Origin: an uncultured Cycloclasticus sp.
Lineage (GTDB): Bacteria > Pseudomonadota > Gammaproteobacteria > Methylococcales > Cycloclasticaceae
DNA length: 64,000 bases
Assembly (NCBI GenBank): GCA_913057515.1
Contig: CAJXOJ010000010.1
Coordinates: 1 to 64,000, forward strand
Direction: 5' to 3'
Shown: piece after piece, positions 43,251 through 50,544 of the stretch
How positions within the stretch are numbered: position 1 is the first letter of the stretch
Layout of the letters: each line of letters starts with the position of its first letter
Translations under genes and position numbers: made by a program
The notes under the pieces: model-generated
Databases searched by the model: none
Seen by the model: only the letters and a program-made list of their open reading frames with translations
What the model was told of the DNA's origin: nothing

Positions 43251-43529
43251 TTAATTAAACATAGAGGAGTTTGAGTTTTTTTTACAAGCGATTAGCCTCC
43301 ATTCCATCATTAAGGATTGGCATAAAAACTTTAATTCAGAATTAGCGTCATTATGGTCATTTAGCATGCATAAGTTGTGATAGGCAGCCTGTGCAAATTT
43401 TATTTCTTTGGTTTGGGCATATTTTGTTGTTAAAAATAACGTAGTTGTCTGCAGTTTTTCGATACTAATGTTTCCTGTGGGTGCTTCCATGTTTAGTGCA
43501 GGTTTCACTTGAGTATTATTAGATTTCAT
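43251..43529 (-). CDS. Fur-box-linked small protein of unknown function
   Basis: A 92-residue soluble, mainly helical protein (IEKLQTTTLFLTTKYAQTKEI, FAQAAYHNLCML, LKFLCQSLMMEW); no signal peptide, membrane helix or known motif. AAGGAAC lies ahead of the start. It is transcribed away from the Fur-controlled operon beginning at 43676, and the upstream Fur-type box at 43546-43560 lies about 20 bases before its start. It is therefore likely an iron-starvation protein. I do not recognise its family. Confidence 0.65.
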   Translation of the reverse strand: MKSNNTQVKPALNMEAPTGNISIEKLQTTTLFLTTKYAQTKEIKFAQAAYHNLCMLNDHNDANSELKFLCQSLMMEWRLIACKKNSNSSMFN

Positions 43530-43545
43530 ATAGGTTCCTTTTAAA

Positions 43546-43560
43546 TGATAATGATTCTTA
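43546..43560. promoter_or_regulatory. Fur box 1 (divergent promoter)
   Basis: TGATAAT-G-ATTCTTA fits the 7-1-7 Fur consensus (TGATAAT-n-ATTATCA) at 12 of 14 positions. It lies just ahead of the leftward 92-residue gene. Confidence 0.75.
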
Positions 43561-43617
43561 TTCGTATTTAAAAGAACAGTTCGGTCTTTGTCAAGGCGTG
43601 ATTGATTCTTAATGGTA

Positions 43618-43646
43618 TTGCAAATGAGAATGATTCGCTATATCAT
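43618..43646 (+). promoter_or_regulatory. Operon promoter with Fur box 2 in the spacer
   Basis: -35 TTGCAA (43618-43623), 17-base spacer, -10 TATCAT (43641-43646). The spacer holds TGAGAAT-G-ATTCGCT (43625-43639), a weaker Fur box (10 of 14). Binding here would block RNA polymerase when iron is plentiful. Confidence 0.65.
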
Positions 43647-43675
43647 TTACAATACTTAATAGCAAAAGGAATAGC

Positions 43676-44602
43676 ATGATGAATAAATTGTACGTGGTAG
43701 CTCTCATCGGATTATCAAGCAGTGCCGCAATGGCGGGAGAAAACCAATGGCTTTATGCGAAAGGAACCGATACTAGGCCAAAGGGGAGTTTTGAGTTCAA
43801 GCTGAGTGATATGGTTAAGGTTGGGAAAAACTCGGGAGATTATGTTACTCATGATATTAGGCCAGAAATTGAGTATGGAGTAACGGATAAATTATCGGTG
43901 AGTGCTGAGTTGGTTTTTTTTGATCATAACTATTCATTAAATAATTCAGATAATGACCCTATGTTTAGTACCCAAGGTGGCGCTGGGGAGCGATTTGATA
44001 AGTTTCAGTTTGCAGGGTATGAGGCAGCTCTTAAATACAACATTTTGAGCCCTTATAAAGACGTCATGGGGCTATCTGTGGGGCTGGCTTTTGAACATAG
44101 AGATGCATACCGGTTAGATGGCGCAGATATTGATCAAGATTCACTAACAACGACCGTTTACTTCCAAAAAGACTTTTTAGATGACACGCTTATATTTGTC
44201 GTTAACCCTAAGGTAGAGCTTGAACGAAGAAAATCTCCAAATGTATTAGAGGAAGAGGTTTCATTAGAGTTAATGGCGGCTGTCTCGTACCGATTTATAC
44301 CAAAATGGACGGTCGGCCTTGAGTATCGCTCTCAATCTGATTATCTAAGTGTGCAAGAAAACGGAAAGTTCGAAGACGGTGTTCAGCGCTCGAGTTTTGA
44401 TTTAACAGATATGAGATTAGGCGATAGATATCAAAGTGGCCAATACCTTGGCCCAACGCTTCATTATGCAACCCAACGTTGGTGGGTAACCGGTGGTGTG
44501 TTGTTTCAGTTCCAAGGTGGTGGTGGCTTTAGTGAAGATGGTAAAAACTTCGATGAACATGAGGAATACCACGCTGGCCTATCATTTGGGTACGAATTCT
44601 AA
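43676..44602 (+). CDS. Outer-membrane beta-barrel-like protein (DUF6662-type)
   Basis: A 308-residue exported protein: signal peptide ending AMAG (residues 18-21), then beta-rich sequence with alternating polar and hydrophobic residues and the end GLSFGYEF, a terminal aromatic typical of outer membrane barrels. YAKGTDTRPKGSFEFK is a pattern I associate with the DUF6662 family, but tentatively. First gene of the Fur-controlled operon. It overlaps the next gene by one base. The ATG at 43679 is an equally good start (AGGA at 43667-43670). Confidence 0.72.
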   Translation: MMNKLYVVALIGLSSSAAMAGENQWLYAKGTDTRPKGSFEFKLSDMVKVGKNSGDYVTHDIRPEIEYGVTDKLSVSAELVFFDHNYSLNNSDNDPMFSTQGGAGERFDKFQFAGYEAALKYNILSPYKDVMGLSVGLAFEHRDAYRLDGADIDQDSLTTTVYFQKDFLDDTLIFVVNPKVELERRKSPNVLEEEVSLELMAAVSYRFIPKWTVGLEYRSQSDYLSVQENGKFEDGVQRSSFDLTDMRLGDRYQSGQYLGPTLHYATQRWWVTGGVLFQFQGGGGFSEDGKNFDEHEEYHAGLSFGYEF

Positions 44603-45132
44603 TGCAACGCTTGTACGCAAAATTGATAGTATGCTTTGGCTTATTAAGCATGCTATCAATAGCACATGCAGAAGTTTTTCTAACGGTCGAGCAAGCAAGG
44701 CAAGAGCTGTTTGCTAAAACGCCAATGCATAAAGTGGATGTAACGTTATCAAGGGCGCAAGTTAAAGCGATAAAGAAAGCATCAACGGTACGCGTACTGA
44801 CCCCAAAGCTTAATGCATGGAAAACTGATAATAATGAGTGGTTTCTTGTGGACCAAGTTATCGGTAAACATGAAATGATCGATATGGCAGTGGCTATTGA
44901 TAGTTCAGGCAAAATAAAGGGGCTTAGGGTTCTGCGTTATGTTGAAAGTTATGGCAGTGAAGTTCGATATATCAAATGGTTGGATCAGTTTAATGGCAGA
45001 GATAGCTCTGAAAAATTATTGCTAGATGAGCAGGTAGATAATATCTCAGGTGCAACACTCTCCTGCCGGCATATTACCGATGGTGTTAATAGGTGGACAC
45101 ACACCTGGAACGAAGTATTGCGTCATTTGTAA
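44602..45132 (+). CDS. Periplasmic FMN-binding domain protein
   Basis: A 176-residue protein with a signal peptide (ends AHAEV, about residue 23). The FMN-binding domain (RnfG/NqrC-type) carries the ApbE flavinylation motif D146-NIS-GAT (residues 146-152) in DNISGATLSCRHITDGV. The flavin would be linked covalently to Thr152. KGLRVLRYVESYGSEV and IKWLDQFNGRDSSEKL are family signatures. It should shuttle electrons on the outer face of the inner membrane. Second gene of the Fur operon; apbE is not in the window. Confidence 0.85.
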   Translation: MQRLYAKLIVCFGLLSMLSIAHAEVFLTVEQARQELFAKTPMHKVDVTLSRAQVKAIKKASTVRVLTPKLNAWKTDNNEWFLVDQVIGKHEMIDMAVAIDSSGKIKGLRVLRYVESYGSEVRYIKWLDQFNGRDSSEKLLLDEQVDNISGATLSCRHITDGVNRWTHTWNEVLRHL

Positions 45133-45187
45133 TATGTTGATGTTACAACCGCCCAGCTAAATCGATGAGCCGTGAGTTGTTGACACT

Positions 45188-45658
45188 ATGATGTCCGTTT
45201 GTTTTCCAAAACTTTACCGTCAATGCCTTTATGGGGTGCTTCTTTTAAGTTGGTGTTCAGGTACTGGTTTTTTTATTCTTAAAACCTGGTTTGTGCAGGA
45301 AGGGGAGTATGGGCTTGTAAAACATGCTTGGCAGTACCCTGCCTTGCAAATACATGGTGGGATGGCTTTTTTAATGATGGTGGGCTTTGGTTTTGTACTG
45401 GGGGCGCATATTCCAAAGAGCTGGAAAACTAAGCAGAAAAGGAAAACAGGTGTTCTGCTTATCGCCATACCATTTTTTTTAATAGTGACAGGGTATTTGC
45501 TCTATTACGTCGCAGAAGATGGGTTTAGAGAGTGGGTGGAATATGCGCATTTGGCAGTAGGGTTTCTATTGCCATTATGTTTAGTGCTTCATGTTGCGGT
45601 GAAGATTAGATGTAGGAATGTAAAACGAAATAATGAAGATAAATTGGAAAAAGTTTAA
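45188..45658 (+). CDS. Four-helix membrane protein, b-type cytochrome-like
   Basis: A 156-residue protein with four hydrophobic helices (about 13-33, 54-74, 88-107, 117-138). Histidines are placed as in membrane cytochromes b: H56 and H74 in helix 2, and H121 and H135 in helix 4 (His-X13-His, the classical two-heme spacing). The family recalls DUF4405 or cytochrome b561-like proteins. It could take quinol or cytosolic electrons to the periplasmic FMN protein. Its 3' end overlaps the PepSY gene by 26 bases. Confidence 0.65.
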   Translation: MMSVCFPKLYRQCLYGVLLLSWCSGTGFFILKTWFVQEGEYGLVKHAWQYPALQIHGGMAFLMMVGFGFVLGAHIPKSWKTKQKRKTGVLLIAIPFFLIVTGYLLYYVAEDGFREWVEYAHLAVGFLLPLCLVLHVAVKIRCRNVKRNNEDKLEKV

Positions 45659-46163
45659 CCGTAAAACGCATTACTGGGGTTCTATTGTCTGTGCCTTACC
45701 GATATTGGTAGTGATAGGCTCAGGTGTGGTGTTGTTGTTCAAAAAAGATGTTGATTGGATTCAGCCGCCAAGCATGCAAGGAAGTGACTCTACACCTAGG
45801 GTGAGTTTTGACCAAATATTGACTACTTCAAAAACGGTCGAAGAGGCAAAAATTCAAGGCTGGGAAGATATTGATCGTTTGGATGTGCGGCCCGGCAAAG
45901 GCATTGTTAAAGTGCGGGCCAAGAACGACTGGGAAATTCAAATAGATACTGAATCTAATGAGATATTGCAAGTGGCCCATCGTCGGTCAGACTTCATTGA
46001 GTCCATCCATGACGGTACGTTTTTTCATGATGCTGTAAAGCTATGGGTTTTTCTGCCCAGCTCGTTGATTTTGTTTGTTTTATGGGTCACTGGCCTCTAC
46101 TTGTTTTTAACCATGCATTTTAAAAAACGAAGCAGAAAGCAGATAACACAAGCAACGGAATAG
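45633..46163 (+). CDS. PepSY domain membrane protein
   Basis: A 176-residue protein: helix 1 (about 19-38), a periplasmic PepSY domain (about 50-118) and helix 2 (about 130-160), with THYWGSIVC and the HDGTFFHD...KLWVFLPSSLILFVLWVTGLYLF signature of PepSY-associated membrane proteins. In siderophore reductases such as FpvG, PepSY proteins carry electrons through the inner membrane to iron complexes. It overlaps the previous gene by 26 bases and precedes the last operon gene by 15. Confidence 0.85.
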   Translation: MKINWKKFNRKTHYWGSIVCALPILVVIGSGVVLLFKKDVDWIQPPSMQGSDSTPRVSFDQILTTSKTVEEAKIQGWEDIDRLDVRPGKGIVKVRAKNDWEIQIDTESNEILQVAHRRSDFIESIHDGTFFHDAVKLWVFLPSSLILFVLWVTGLYLFLTMHFKKRSRKQITQATE

Positions 46164-46178
46164 AAAATTAACTTTTAT

Positions 46179-46808
46179 ATGTACGTTACGGTAAGTCGAT
46201 TCTTATTAATAAGCTTTGCTGTCTGGTGTTTTTCTTTTAGTTGTTTAGCCACTGAAAGCCAGTTAAAGGTTAATGAAAAAGTTGTTATTAATGGGCTGGC
46301 TTTTAAGGGTGACCTTGAAGTCCGAAGAGATAAAGGTGTGCTGCATAGAAAGCATGCAGATATTGGTGTGAGACTGCCTTTGACAATAAAAGGTCTAACA
46401 TTAGGTGTTCATTATCGAAGGATTTATAAGTTGGAAGAGGAAGGTTGGGCGCTAGAAAATAGACCCTATGTGCAATTAGAGCAAAAGTTCAAAGGGAGTA
46501 ATAAGTTCGATTGGAGGTTTAGAGTTCGCCAGGACTTTAGAGATCGAGAAGGAAAAGGGCACTCTAAACGTAGTCGATTGAGAGCTAAAGTCATCTTACC
46601 AAGCCGAGTTTTTAATGCTAAACCCTTTGTGAGCCACGAGTATTATTATGATTTAACGGCGCACCAATTATCGCAAGCAAGAATAGATTTAGGCGTTACC
46701 TTCGATAAATTCAAAACAGTGGTGCCACGAGTGTCTATTAAGCTGGTAGCGAAACAAAAAGAGCAGTGGCAAACCTCTTCGGCATTAGTGTTAAGCCTAG
46801 ATTTTTAA
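46179..46808 (+). CDS. DUF2490-like outer membrane protein
   Basis: A 209-residue exported protein: signal peptide (ends CLATES, about residue 24), then alternating beta-strand pattern (GVHYRRIYKLEEEGWALENRPYVQLEQKF; FDWRFRVRQDFRDRE; TSSALVLSLDF) ending in a terminal phenylalanine, as in small outer membrane barrels. It fits the DUF2490 type, by eye. Last gene of the Fur operon; convergent with the Rieske gene 13 bases away. Confidence 0.65.
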   Translation: MYVTVSRFLLISFAVWCFSFSCLATESQLKVNEKVVINGLAFKGDLEVRRDKGVLHRKHADIGVRLPLTIKGLTLGVHYRRIYKLEEEGWALENRPYVQLEQKFKGSNKFDWRFRVRQDFRDREGKGHSKRSRLRAKVILPSRVFNAKPFVSHEYYYDLTAHQLSQARIDLGVTFDKFKTVVPRVSIKLVAKQKEQWQTSSALVLSLDF

Positions 46809-46820
46809 AAGGTAATAATA

Positions 46821-47249
46821 TTAGGGAAGTGAGATAACAATATCGTTGTCTTTTTCATAGAGTTTAAGCGCAAGAAGGTCTTTCTCAGCGGGGCCTCGTA
46901 GAACCTTACCCTGCTTATCAAATTTAGCACCATGACAGGGACAAACCAGACTGTTTGAGGTAACAGAAACGGTGCATTGCTGATGTGTGCAGCTCAATAA
47001 CAAGGCGACATATTGTCCGTTCTTTTGTTGCTGTAAATAGATGGGTGCTTTGAGTGTCGTGGCTTGCAAAATAGCAACACCATCGGTATTTAATACGGCT
47101 TTATTAACCGTTATTTGATTATTTTCCTCTGTGTTTAAGTGGGTAACTTTACTGCTTGGTATTGTTTGGCAGCCTAATAATAGTGAAGAGAAGCCACTAG
47201 TTGTTACAGCAATACCACTGCAATTTTTTATAAAAGAGCGTCTATCCAT
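46821..47249 (-). CDS. Rieske [2Fe-2S] lipoprotein
   Basis: A 142-residue single-domain Rieske protein. It has a Tat-like start (MDRRSFIK), a hydrophobic stretch and a lipobox LLGC (Cys27), so it is probably exported folded and lipid-anchored. Cluster ligands: C87-T-H89 and C103-PC-H106, with C92 and C105 placed for the disulfide of bc1-type proteins. The partner is unknown; no cytochrome b/c gene for it is here. It may belong with the Fur operon's electron transfer genes, but it is on the other strand. Confidence 0.85.
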   Translation of the reverse strand: MDRRSFIKNCSGIAVTTSGFSSLLLGCQTIPSSKVTHLNTEENNQITVNKAVLNTDGVAILQATTLKAPIYLQQQKNGQYVALLLSCTHQQCTVSVTSNSLVCPCHGAKFDKQGKVLRGPAEKDLLALKLYEKDNDIVISLP

Positions 47250-47333
47250 TTAATTCTCTTGGGCCATAGCAAATACTGGGGAATCGTTTTCACAGCGTCT
47301 GTATTCAGCAGTTTTAATTGCTAAAGCAATGGG

Positions 47334-47831
47334 TTATTTCCGGTTTAATTGGTCGACCCAAGCCATACCAATAGCTGATAACACAAAGGTGAGGTGGAGA
47401 ATAACGTACCACATCAACTTATCATTAGTAATATGTTCAGCATTCATGAATTTTTGTAATAAATGAATAGATGAAATAGCGACAATAGAGGCGGCAACTT
47501 TTTGTTTTAATGAGCCGGAGTCGAGTTTGCCTAACCAAGAGAGTTTTTCATCACCCTCAGAAATGTTAATTTGTGAGACAAAATTTTCATAACCACTGAG
47601 CATGACCATAACAATTAGGCCGCCAACAAGAGCCATGTCAACCAGAGAGAGAATAACAAGGACCATGTCAGACTCTGTCGTTGACAATATAATGGGAAAG
47701 AAGTGAAGGGCTTCTTGAAAAAACTTAATAAATAACAACAAAAGAGCTAAGCTTAAACCAAGGTATAAAGGGGCTAGTAGCCAACGTGCTGCGTATAGTA
47801 CTTTTTCAAATCTAGCTTCTAGTTTATTCAT
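47334..47831 (-). CDS. YqhA/UPF0114 (TIGR00645) membrane protein
   Basis: A 165-residue protein with three or four helices starting [28 protein letters not shown], and with SGYENFVS and [32 protein letters not shown], the hallmarks of the YqhA family. The family has no agreed function. It lies 84 bases upstream of the Rieske gene, same direction. Confidence 0.88.
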   Translation of the reverse strand: MNKLEARFEKVLYAARWLLAPLYLGLSLALLLLFIKFFQEALHFFPIILSTTESDMVLVILSLVDMALVGGLIVMVMLSGYENFVSQINISEGDEKLSWLGKLDSGSLKQKVAASIVAISSIHLLQKFMNAEHITNDKLMWYVILHLTFVLSAIGMAWVDQLNRK

Positions 47832-48204
47832 GCTGATAATGTCTAGTGTGTGTTTAATGAGGGTGATTATAACGGCTTATATGTTAAGAATGGGGCATAG
47901 AAAGAAGAATTTAAAGTGATAAAACTTAAGATATTCGTTGAGAAAAAGCATGAGTGTTGGACTTTCATATTAAGGCTTTTCATTCAACGCTTTGCTACTA
48001 TGCGAGCAACTCAATATTTTGAAAGGCAGTGGTTAGTTATTGAGTCATTCGTAATGAGATATCGTATAACCGATAGCTTAGCCTGAGCATTTAATGAAAG
48101 GCATAAAATCATTTATGGTAATGTGGTTTATTGTGTTATTAAAGCGAACGCCTGAAAGCGACTGAATAAAACGAAAATACCGGCCGCGGGCGCTAAAAAA
48201 GTTA
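47832..48204. other. Gene-free region ahead of the TRAP binding protein
   Basis: These 373 bases hold no convincing gene in either direction and no clear terminator. The rightmost part must contain the promoter of the dctP-like gene; the GC-rich CGGCCGCGGGCG at 48181-48192 stands out from the AT-rich rest, but I see no motif I can name. Confidence 0.3.
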
Positions 48205-48219
48205 ATGGAGAATAAAAAA

Positions 48220-49311
48220 ATGAAACGTCGTGATGTATTGAAGTCATTTGGGTCTGGGGTGTTAGCAGCGACCTCGTTAGCGGTGGGTGGTAAGGCTTTT
48301 GCTGCTAAACCAGAATTTAAGTGGAAAATGGTCACAACTTGGCCAAAAAACTTTCCAGTATTAGGTACGAATGCGAATTATTTGGCAAAAACGATTGAGC
48401 AGATGAGTGGGGGCCGTATTCGTATTAAGGTTTATGGTGCTAATGAGCTGGTGCCTGCTTTTGAAGCCTTTGATGCCGTGTCTCGTGGAACAGCGCAAAT
48501 GGGTCATGGTGCTGCGTACTACTGGAAGGGTAAGAATGAGGCGACGCAATTTTTCTCTGCTATTCCCTTTGGGATGACCGCGCAGGAAGTTAATGGTTGG
48601 TTGTATTACGGCGGCGGCTTAGCGTTGTGGGAAGAATTGTACGATCAATTCAATCTAGTGCCTTTGGCTACTGGTAATACAGGTGTTCAAATGGCGGGTT
48701 GGTTTCGCAAAGAGATTCACTCAGTTGATGACCTCAACGGTTTAAAAATGCGAATTCCCGGTTTAGGCGGTGAGGTACTAAGCCGTGCTGGTGGGACGCC
48801 AGTCAGTATGCCTGGAGGTGAGATTTTTACATCCTTACAATCGGGTGCTATAGATGCCACCGAATGGATTGGGCCTTATAACGACCTCGCTTTTGGTTTG
48901 TATAAAGCGGCAAAGAACTATTACTACCCCGGTTGGCACGAACCCGGTTCAACGCTAGAAACATTTATTAATAAAGATGCCTTTGCCTCTCTACCGAAAG
49001 ATTTGCAAGCGATTGTAAAACACGCCTGTAAAGATGCGAATACAGATATGATTTCGGAATTTACAGCTAAAAATAATACAGCACTAGATACTTTGGTGAA
49101 TAAGCATCAAGTCAATGTTCAGCCCTTGCCGGATGACGTACTGACAAAGCTCCATGTCTTATCAAATGAAGTGGTGCAGGAAATAGTAGATAGAGATGCG
49201 TTTGCGCAGAAGGTGTATGCCTCGTATAGCGGCTTTCAGCAGCAGGCAATAAAATGGTCAAGCGTGTCTGAGTATGCATATCTAAGGGCAAGAGGGTTAG
49301 GCGCAATATAA
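48220..49311 (+). CDS. TRAP transporter substrate-binding protein (DctP/TakP-like)
   Basis: A periplasmic binding protein of 363 residues. It has a Tat-like signal (MKRRDVLKSFGSGVLAATSLAVGG, with RRDVL), unusual because most TRAP binding proteins use Sec. The body has VTTWPKNFPVLGTNANYLAKTIEQMSGGRIRIKV and GLKMRIPGLGGEVL, near TakP of Rhodobacter, which binds 2-oxo acids such as pyruvate; the ligand here is inferred. The start at 48220 is preferred: GGAGA sits 9 bases ahead, while the ATG at 48205 overlaps it. Its permease genes are not adjacent; the only TRAP permease lies at 59074-60953. Confidence 0.93.
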   Translation: MKRRDVLKSFGSGVLAATSLAVGGKAFAAKPEFKWKMVTTWPKNFPVLGTNANYLAKTIEQMSGGRIRIKVYGANELVPAFEAFDAVSRGTAQMGHGAAYYWKGKNEATQFFSAIPFGMTAQEVNGWLYYGGGLALWEELYDQFNLVPLATGNTGVQMAGWFRKEIHSVDDLNGLKMRIPGLGGEVLSRAGGTPVSMPGGEIFTSLQSGAIDATEWIGPYNDLAFGLYKAAKNYYYPGWHEPGSTLETFINKDAFASLPKDLQAIVKHACKDANTDMISEFTAKNNTALDTLVNKHQVNVQPLPDDVLTKLHVLSNEVVQEIVDRDAFAQKVYASYSGFQQQAIKWSSVSEYAYLRARGLGAI

Positions 49312-49388
49312 AAATAGTAAAGTAAACTATTATTTAGTATGAAATTGATGGTTCTGATCTTTTATTAAAGCTGTTTCATAACGATATA

Positions 49389-50504
49389 ATGCAAAAAAAA
49401 CCAGAATATAGTCTTCCGTTTGAATTGCCCTCAAATTTTTCAAGTGGGTTCAGTTCGGATTTATATGAACAGTGGGATAAGCCGGCTAGGCAAGCTCAGA
49501 TCTCTGCAGTGGCTCTTTTAACCGCCTTTTTATATATTATCATTGGCTTTATTGATAAGCCTTGGGCATCAGAACAGGCTCAGGCTTTAATGTTGACAGT
49601 ACATTGGTTTTTGATTGCTCCCGTGTTGCTAACGATTAGTTTTCTGGCCTATAAAAATTGGTTTTATAGCTTTGTTAAGCCGGTACTTGCGTTAGCACCT
49701 GTTTTAGCGATGTTATGTCATGCCTATGTACTGAGTAAGCTTGGGCATTATGCCCCGTTTCTTGCAGAGGGCTACTTATGTGTATTCTGGACGTTTATTG
49801 TGTCGGGTGCGACCTTTAGGTGGGCGATAGGTAGTGCGTCTATCTCATCGATTATCTTACTGGTATCAGGTTTTTATACCATTAACTCCCTTGATATATA
49901 TGTTATGCATGTTTTTTGGGTTTTTTGTAGTTTTTCTTTTGGGTTTTTAGGTGCCTTAATATTTTTAAGGTTAAAAAAAATTAACTTTATGACTCAGCGA
50001 GAGCTTTTACACATGGCCGTTACCGATGAGTTGACAGGCGCATTTAATCGTAATCATTTGAACAGTATTCTTTCTCATGAGATGGCTAGGGATCTTAGAT
50101 ATGACAATAAATTTGGGCTTTTGATTGTAGATATTGATTACTTTAAAAACATTAATGACAGTTTCGGACATGCGGTTGGGGATGAGGTTTTACTGAAGAC
50201 GGCGCAAGTGCTATCAAGGTCTATACGCTCAAGCGATACCTTGGTAAGGTGGGGCGGAGAAGAGTTTGTCATTATAGCGATTGAGGTCGATGAGGAAGCA
50301 CTGCGTCATTTATGTGAGAATCTAAGGCTCAGTATAGAGGGCGCTCATTATAGTTCTGTCGAGAAGGTGACAGTGAGCATTGGAGCAACATTATTCAGAA
50401 AGAATGACACGCAAGATAGGCTGCTTTTACGTGCTGATAAGGCGCTATATGAAGCGAAAGAAAAAGGGCGCAACAGAACGGCTTATAAAATCGACCCTGG
50501 ATAG
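49389..50504 (+). CDS. Membrane diguanylate cyclase (GGDEF)
   Basis: A 371-residue protein with about six hydrophobic helices (residues 38-196) and a C-terminal GGDEF domain (about 205-368). The active site GGEEF (289-293) is intact. The inhibitory I-site R280-SSD283 lies five residues before it. It makes cyclic di-GMP and should be product-inhibited. The membrane sensor part recalls MASE-type domains, so an external signal is likely. The stop codon lies in the loop of a perfect hairpin (50491-50515). Confidence 0.93.
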   Translation: MQKKPEYSLPFELPSNFSSGFSSDLYEQWDKPARQAQISAVALLTAFLYIIIGFIDKPWASEQAQALMLTVHWFLIAPVLLTISFLAYKNWFYSFVKPVLALAPVLAMLCHAYVLSKLGHYAPFLAEGYLCVFWTFIVSGATFRWAIGSASISSIILLVSGFYTINSLDIYVMHVFWVFCSFSFGFLGALIFLRLKKINFMTQRELLHMAVTDELTGAFNRNHLNSILSHEMARDLRYDNKFGLLIVDIDYFKNINDSFGHAVGDEVLLKTAQVLSRSIRSSDTLVRWGGEEFVIIAIEVDEEALRHLCENLRLSIEGAHYSSVEKVTVSIGATLFRKNDTQDRLLLRADKALYEAKEKGRNRTAYKIDPG

Positions 50505-50515
50505 GCCAGGGTCGA
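50487..50515 (-). terminator. Terminator of the flavin monooxygenase gene
   Basis: A perfect 10-bp stem TCGACCCTGG / CCAGGGTCGA (50491-50515) with five-base loop. On the minus strand it is followed by TTTTATA, a proper U-tract, so it ends the monooxygenase transcript 30 bases past its stop. It overlaps the 3' end of the diguanylate cyclase. Confidence 0.75.
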
Positions 50516-50544
50516 GTTCATAGCATTTTATTAAAAAAGACGGT

